A stretch of DNA of 64,000 bases. Source: Streptomyces griseoluteus (GTDB lineage: Bacteria > Actinomycetota > Actinomycetes > Streptomycetales > Streptomycetaceae). The stretch lies in the NCBI GenBank assembly GCA_000717735.1, contig JOBE01000039.1:9570-73569 (forward strand), written 5' to 3'. The notes below the pieces were generated by a model that was not told the DNA's origin, did no database searches, and worked only from the letters and a program-made list of their open reading frames with translations. Made by a program: the position numbers and the translations under genes. Shown here one piece after another: positions 59,589-64,000 of this stretch (positions are counted from its first letter, which is position 1; every line of letters starts with the position of its first letter).

Positions 59589-60755
59589 TCAGCGGGCGAA
59601 CTTCTTGCTGACCATCTCGTGGGCGTTCTTGGCGCCCCGGCCCAGCTGCGGTCCGGCGAGCCAGCCACTCCGGCCGGCCGGGCCGATCGAGGTGTTCGAC
59701 ACGAGCGCCGTCTTGCCGTTCGACATGACGCGGAACCAGCCGCCGCCCGAGGAACCGGCGGTCATCGTGCAGCCGATCCGGTACATCGTCGGCGTGGCCG
59801 GAGCCGTCGTGTAACGCGTCGCCCGGTCGAGGCACTTGTGCATGATCATGCCGTTGAACGGCGGTGCCGCCGGGTAGCCCCAGGCCCCCACCGTTCCGGC
59901 CCGCGCGGGCGCCGGCGCGGAGAAGTCGACCGGCAGCGCGGCGCCGACGGTCTCCTCCAGGGACTTGCCGCCCCGCTGCGGCTTCACGTGCAGCACGGCG
60001 TAGTCGTACGGCCAGGCCTGGTTGCTGCCGCCGGACTTGATCCACTCGCCCGAGGTCACGGCCCAGTCGGCCCAGTACTGGCCGTACGGGTACACCTCGT
60101 GCGGCTTCGCGTTGTTGAGCGCGGCGGGCGACTTGCCCAGGTCGTTGAAGGCCGGGACGAAGGTGATGTTGCGGTACCAGCCGCCCTTCTTGCCCGCGTG
60201 GACGCAGTGACCGGCCGTCCAGACGAGGTTGGACTTACCGGGCCGGCGCGGGTCCTTCACGATGGTGCCGGAGCAGACCATGTGGCCCTGGGGCGAGTCG
60301 AAGAAGATCTTTCCGACCGGGGCCGCGTTGCGGTGGTACGGCGTCTTCTCGCGCTGCGCCTGGACGGGGCGGGGCGTCGGGTCGGAGCCGCTGCCGCCGG
60401 CCTGCGCGGTGATCGTCGGATCCGGGCTCTTCGCCGACTGCATGCGCGCCGGGTCCCAGAGGTCCTCGATCACAGGGTTGACGAAGTCCTCGGCCTCACG
60501 GAGCCAGGTCTTCGTGTCCCAGTTCTTCCATTCGCCGTCCTTCCACTTGTCCACGTCGACGCCGTGCTTCTTGAGCTTGTCGGCGAGGTCCTTGGTGAGG
60601 TCGGTGTCGCCGCCGTCGGCGGCCGGCGCGGAACTGCTGGCCCCGGCGGACGGCTTGTCGGAGGCCGGGGTCTCGGTGGGGCCGCAGGCCGTGGCGGTCA
60701 GCGCGAGCGCGGTGACCAGGCCCAGGGCGGCGGGCAGGAGTCGTACGGAACGCAT
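59589..60755 (-). CDS. trypsin-like serine protease lipoprotein (copy 1)
   Basis: The 388-residue lipoprotein has lipobox LTATACGP. A conserved module of about 50 residues (about 55-110) contains KKHGVDVDKW and GEWKNWD, then EDFVNPVIEDLWDP. A chymotrypsin-fold domain follows with the histidine in WTAGHCVH, a candidate aspartate in YDYAVLHV and serine in MTAGSSGGGW. It should be an anchored extracellular protease of unknown substrate. The ATG at 60755 starts the signal peptide and has a GGGGGAA site upstream. It is a tandem duplicate of the next gene, with a hairpin between them. Confidence 0.88.
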   Translation of the reverse strand: MRSVRLLPAALGLVTALALTATACGPTETPASDKPSAGASSSAPAADGGDTDLTKDLADKLKKHGVDVDKWKDGEWKNWDTKTWLREAEDFVNPVIEDLWDPARMQSAKSPDPTITAQAGGSGSDPTPRPVQAQREKTPYHRNAAPVGKIFFDSPQGHMVCSGTIVKDPRRPGKSNLVWTAGHCVHAGKKGGWYRNITFVPAFNDLGKSPAALNNAKPHEVYPYGQYWADWAVTSGEWIKSGGSNQAWPYDYAVLHVKPQRGGKSLEETVGAALPVDFSAPAPARAGTVGAWGYPAAPPFNGMIMHKCLDRATRYTTAPATPTMYRIGCTMTAGSSGGGWFRVMSNGKTALVSNTSIGPAGRSGWLAGPQLGRGAKNAHEMVSKKFAR

Positions 60756-60930
60756 GTGGTGAATTCCCCCTGTGATGATTCCGCGTCCGGGAGCGGCCAC
60801 GATTCCGGCGCGATACCGCCTTGACGTTGCCATGGACGCGTCACTTGCGGTGCAACAGTATGCCGGTCGGACCGGACGCGGGTGAGGTGTGGTGGAGGTA
60901 CGGGCCTTCCGGCCCGGCGGACGAGCATGG

Positions 60931-60961
60931 GGGAGGCGGGACCCCAGGGGCCCCGCCTCCC
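60931..60961 (-). terminator. hairpin terminator after protease lipoprotein copy 2
   Basis: GGGAGGCGGG (60931-60940) pairs with CCCGCCTCCC (60952-60961), with further pairing inside the loop (CCC/GGG). It begins 13 bases downstream of the upstream protease gene's stop, implying that the two copies are transcribed separately. Confidence 0.75.
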
Positions 60962-60973
60962 GTTCCGCCGTGC

Positions 60974-62149
60974 CTACTGGCCGGCGTACTTCTTGCTGAC
61001 CTCGTCGAAGATGGCCTTCGCCTCGGGACCGAGGCGCGGACCGGCGAGCCAACCGGCCGTCGACGGGCCGATCGAGGTGTTCGACACCAGCGCGGGCTTG
61101 CCGTCACTGCCCTGGGCGACCCAGCCGCCGCCGGACGAACCACCGGTCATCGTGCAGCCGATGCGGTACATCGTCGGCTGCTCCGCCTTCAGGGACAGCC
61201 GGCCCGGCTTGTCCTCGCACTGGAACATCTTCTGGCCGTCGAACGGCGGCGCCGCCGGGTAACCCGTCGCCTCCATGCTCGCGATCTTCGGCACCGCCGG
61301 CGCGTTGAAGTCCACCGGGAGCGCGGAGCCGACCGTCTCCTCGAGGGACTTGCCCGAGCCGCCCTTCTCCGGGGTCACCTGGATGACCGCGAAGTCGTAG
61401 GGGGCGCCCGCACCGCCGGTGGACGCGCCCTGGGCGATCCACTGGTCGGAGGTCTTCACCCAGTCCGCCCACCACACGCCGTACGGAGCGATCTGCTCCC
61501 GCGTCGCCTTCTCGAGGGCGGACGTCGGCAGCGCGGAGTCGTTGTACGACGGCACGAAGGCGATGTTGCGGTACCAGCCGCCCTGCTTGCCCTTGTGCAC
61601 GCAGTGGCCGGCCGTCCACACCATGTTCGACTTGCCCGGGTGCGCCGGGTCCTGCACGACCGTGGCCGAGCAGACCATCGAACCCTCGGGACCGTCGAAG
61701 AAGACCTTCCCGGACTCCGGGGCGTTGCCGTGGTACTTCGCCGGAACGGCCTTCGCCCGCACCGGATCCGGCGTCGGGTCGGTCACGCCCTCGTCACCCG
61801 AGATGTCCTCCTCCTCGACCGGCTTGTCGGGACGCTCGGCGTCCCGCATCCGGTCCGGGTCCCAGAGGTCCTCGATGATCGGGTTGACGAAGTCCTGGGC
61901 CTCACGCAGCCACTTGTCGCGGTCCCAGTTCTTCCACTCGCCGCCGCGCCACTTGTCGAGGTCGATCCCGTGTTCCTTCAGGCGGTCCTTCAGGTCCTCC
62001 GGAATCTTGATCTTGTCGGCCGGGTTCTGGCTGGCGGGCGCGCTGGGCTTGTCTGCCGCGTTCTCCTCGCTCGGCCCGCAGGCCGTAACGGTGAGCGTCA
62101 GCGCCGCGACGGCGGAAGCCGCCGTAAGGAGCGGACGAATCGATCGCAT
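60974..62149 (-). CDS. trypsin-like serine protease lipoprotein (copy 2)
   Basis: The 391-residue paralogue of copy 1 has lipobox LTVTACGP and the same N-terminal module with KEHGIDLDKW and GEWKNWD. The protease triad is H in WTAGHCVH, D in YDFAVIQV and S in MTGGSSGGGW. Between module and protease domain is an acidic Glu/Asp/Pro linker that differs from copy 1. The two copies are alike throughout but not recent duplicates, since linkers and many loop residues differ. A G-rich site precedes the ATG at 62149. It is divergent from the aminotransferase. Confidence 0.88.
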   Translation of the reverse strand: MRSIRPLLTAASAVAALTLTVTACGPSEENAADKPSAPASQNPADKIKIPEDLKDRLKEHGIDLDKWRGGEWKNWDRDKWLREAQDFVNPIIEDLWDPDRMRDAERPDKPVEEEDISGDEGVTDPTPDPVRAKAVPAKYHGNAPESGKVFFDGPEGSMVCSATVVQDPAHPGKSNMVWTAGHCVHKGKQGGWYRNIAFVPSYNDSALPTSALEKATREQIAPYGVWWADWVKTSDQWIAQGASTGGAGAPYDFAVIQVTPEKGGSGKSLEETVGSALPVDFNAPAVPKIASMEATGYPAAPPFDGQKMFQCEDKPGRLSLKAEQPTMYRIGCTMTGGSSGGGWVAQGSDGKPALVSNTSIGPSTAGWLAGPRLGPEAKAIFDEVSKKYAGQ

Positions 62150-62470
62150 CTCGTGATCCCCCTGGGACTACGTCAACTGGTGCATGGATGAACAGCGGCC
62201 GTGCCCGGCGTGGACAGCGGCCGACGGCCCCCACTATGCCGGTGCCGGAGGGGACGGTACGCGGCCGGTCGCCGGTTCCGGCCATCGTCGGTCCGTTGCC
62301 GTGCCGTGATCCGGGACACGCCAAGTTCTCGCCTCCGGCCCGTGATCCCGGGCAGTTCGCGTCGTTGGTACGGACGGGGGACACAACAGTGGCGCACAGG
62401 GCGGCCCTTGCGGCGGCTCCACGACGCCCCGATGTGCAACGCAACTGTTACAGCGGGAGGACACCGAGCC
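62150..62470. other. 321-base divergent gap, protease lipoprotein / aminotransferase
   Basis: No supported gene. The right edge holds the GGGAGG ribosome binding site (62455-62460) of the aminotransferase. I found no iron-box palindrome of the TTAGGTTAGGCTAA type, no clear -10/-35 pair and no strong hairpin. Confidence 0.5.
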
Positions 62471-63997
62471 GTGGCCGTGACCGAATCAGCTCCGGCCGTC
62501 CCACCGGCCGCGCGGACGCAGACCCGGACGCCCGAGGGGACGCCGGACGCCCCCGGCACCGGGGCGCACGACCCGACGGTCCGGGGCGCCCCGGACCGAG
62601 CAACGCCCGACCAGGGCGGTGGCGGATACGAGGGCATCCTGCGCAGGCAGTCCCTGCGCGAGTCCGCCGCCCGTACCTACGCCCGTTCCCTGCCGATCGT
62701 CCCCGTCCGCGCCCGGGGGCTCACCATCGAGGGCGCCGACGGCCGCCGCTATCTGGACTGCCTGTCCGGCGCCGGGACGCTCGCCCTCGGGCACAACCAC
62801 CCCGTGGTCCTGGAAGCGATCAAGAAGGTCCTCGACTCGGGTGCGCCCCTGCACGTCCTCGACCTCGCCACCCCCGTGAAGGACGCCTTCACCTCCGAGC
62901 TGTTCGCCACCCTCCCCGGTGAACTCGCCGACGACGCCCGCGTCCAGTTCTGCGGTCCGGCGGGCACGGACGCCGTGGAGGCGGCCCTCAAGCTCGTCCG
63001 CACCGCCACCGGCCGCAGCGGCCTCCTCGCCTTCACCGGCGCCTATCACGGCATGACGGCCGGCGCCCTCGCCGCCTCCGGCGGAGCGACCGACGTCCGC
63101 GTCACCCGGCTGCCCTACCCGCAGCAGTACCGCTGCCCCTTCGGCGTCGGAGGCGCCCGCGGCGCCGAACTGGCAGCCCACTGGACCCAGAACCTGCTGG
63201 ACGACCCCAAGAGCGGTGTCACCGCCCCCGCCGCGATGATCGTCGAGGCCGTCCAGGGCGAAGGCGGGGTCATCCCCGCGCCCGACGACTGGATGCGCCG
63301 GATGCGCCGGATCACGGCTGACCGCTCCATCCCCCTCGTGGTCGACGAGGTCCAGACCGGCGTCGGCCGCACCGGCGCCTTCTGGGCCGTCGAACACAGC
63401 GGCGTCGTGCCCGACGTGATGGTCCTCTCCAAGGCCATCGGCGGCTCCCTTCCCCTCGCCGTCATCGTCTACAGGTCCGAGCTCGACGCCTGGGAACCAG
63501 GCGCCCACGCGGGCACCTTCCGCGGCAACCAGCTCGCCATGGCCGCGGGCACGGCCACCCTCGCGTACGTCCGCGAGAACAAGCTCGCCGAACGGGCCGG
63601 CGTCCTCGGCGACCGCATCCTCGGCCGACTCCGGGGCCTCGCCGCCGCCCACCCCTGCGTCGGCGACGTCCGCGGCCGGGGGCTGATGATCGGCGTCGAA
63701 CTCGTCGACCCCGACGCGGCCGGACCCGACGACCTCGTCCCGCCCGCCTCTCCCGCGCTGGCCCTCGCCGTCCAGCAGGAGTGCCTGGCCCGCGGACTCA
63801 TCGTCGAACTCGGCGGCCGCCACTCCGCGGTGGTCCGGCTGCTGCCCCCGCTCACCCTCACCGACGAGCAGGCCACCGCCGTCCTGGACCGCTTCGCCGA
63901 CGCCCTTGCCGCGGCCGAACGGGCCCACACCTCCCAGCCGCCCGCCTCCCGCCGGGCCACGGCCCCAGCGACCGCCGCCCCCGGGCCGTCCCACTGA
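62471..63997 (+). CDS. diaminobutyrate--2-oxoglutarate-type class III aminotransferase
   Basis: The 508-residue PLP enzyme is close to the EctB/DABA aminotransferase group. The substrate and PLP blocks SGAGTLALGHNHP, FTGAYHGMTAGALAAS and VDEVQTGVGRTGAFWA are intact. The Schiff-base lysine is in VLSKAIGGSLPLAV. The first 60 residues are Pro/Ala/Thr-rich and nonconserved, as is the tail. It would make 2,4-diaminobutyrate from aspartate semialdehyde, a precursor of siderophores or other products. GGGAGG is 10 bases upstream of the GTG at 62471. Downstream neighbours are outside the window. Confidence 0.85.
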   Translation: MAVTESAPAVPPAARTQTRTPEGTPDAPGTGAHDPTVRGAPDRATPDQGGGGYEGILRRQSLRESAARTYARSLPIVPVRARGLTIEGADGRRYLDCLSGAGTLALGHNHPVVLEAIKKVLDSGAPLHVLDLATPVKDAFTSELFATLPGELADDARVQFCGPAGTDAVEAALKLVRTATGRSGLLAFTGAYHGMTAGALAASGGATDVRVTRLPYPQQYRCPFGVGGARGAELAAHWTQNLLDDPKSGVTAPAAMIVEAVQGEGGVIPAPDDWMRRMRRITADRSIPLVVDEVQTGVGRTGAFWAVEHSGVVPDVMVLSKAIGGSLPLAVIVYRSELDAWEPGAHAGTFRGNQLAMAAGTATLAYVRENKLAERAGVLGDRILGRLRGLAAAHPCVGDVRGRGLMIGVELVDPDAAGPDDLVPPASPALALAVQQECLARGLIVELGGRHSAVVRLLPPLTLTDEQATAVLDRFADALAAAERAHTSQPPASRRATAPATAAPGPSH

Positions 63998-64000
63998 ACC

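Overview
The window is a very GC-rich actinobacterial chromosome segment, almost certainly from a Streptomyces species. The gene order ftsK - rimO - pgsA - cinA - clgR - lhr - recA - recX - gluABCD - miaB - miaA - dapF - rshA - hflX is, from memory, the order of the recA region of Streptomyces chromosomes. Third-codon positions are nearly all G/C, and many genes start with GTG or overlap by ATGA. I recognise about 59 genes. I see no rRNA, tRNA, CRISPR array, insertion sequence, integrase or replication origin.

Layout. (1) 1-7.4 kb: an envelope/division and protein quality-control run of ftsK, a RodZ-like HTH membrane protein, then rimO, pgsA, cinA, a possible 37-codon ORF and clgR, each of the last five overlapping the next start. 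(2) 7.6-14.2 kb, minus strand: the Lhr helicase, an Nei/Fpg glycosylase and a short-chain dehydrogenase. (3) 14.3-18 kb: azlCD exporter, a toroid-fold protein, a DUF3046 protein and an AI-2E-type permease. (4) 18-22.7 kb: cydA and a short cydB, then a NarL-type two-component pair. (5) 22.7-25.9 kb: two divergent IucA/IucC-type siderophore synthetases. (6) 26-30.6 kb: an SMI1/KNR4 protein, recA with an SOS box, recX, and a cysteine dioxygenase/rhodanese operon preceded by a cysteine-rich leader peptide. (7) 30.6-39.3 kb: a flavin monooxygenase, the gluABCD glutamate-type ABC importer, an OmpR-type two-component system and a TAXI binding protein. (8) 39.3-46.5 kb: the accessory highlight, six secreted proteins of unknown function. 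Three tandem seven-repeat RCC1 proteins diverge from a disulfide-rich coiled-coil protein and two paralogous proteins with a beta-pore-forming-toxin-like pattern. (9) 46.6-47.2 kb: a headless glutamyl-tRNA synthetase remnant. (10) 47.5-64 kb: miaB, an extradiol-dioxygenase-like gene, two small proteins, miaA, a membrane protein, dapF, rshA, an M1 aminopeptidase, hflX, two duplicated trypsin-like lipoproteins and a diaminobutyrate-type aminotransferase.

How the parts fit. Most of the window is housekeeping: chromosome segregation, recombination and repair, tRNA and ribosome modification (RimO, MiaB and MiaA, the last two acting on the same adenosine A37), stringent response and lysine/peptidoglycan precursor synthesis. 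The aminotransferase at the right edge and the two NIS synthetases at 22.7-25.9 kb could supply parts of one hydroxamate or diaminobutyrate-type siderophore route, but they are about 37 kb apart. Many genes carry a TAnnnT-like -10 box six or seven bases before the start codon and are probably leaderless. The strongest candidate for an undescribed system is the secreted RCC1/toxin-like cluster at 39.35-46.51 kb.
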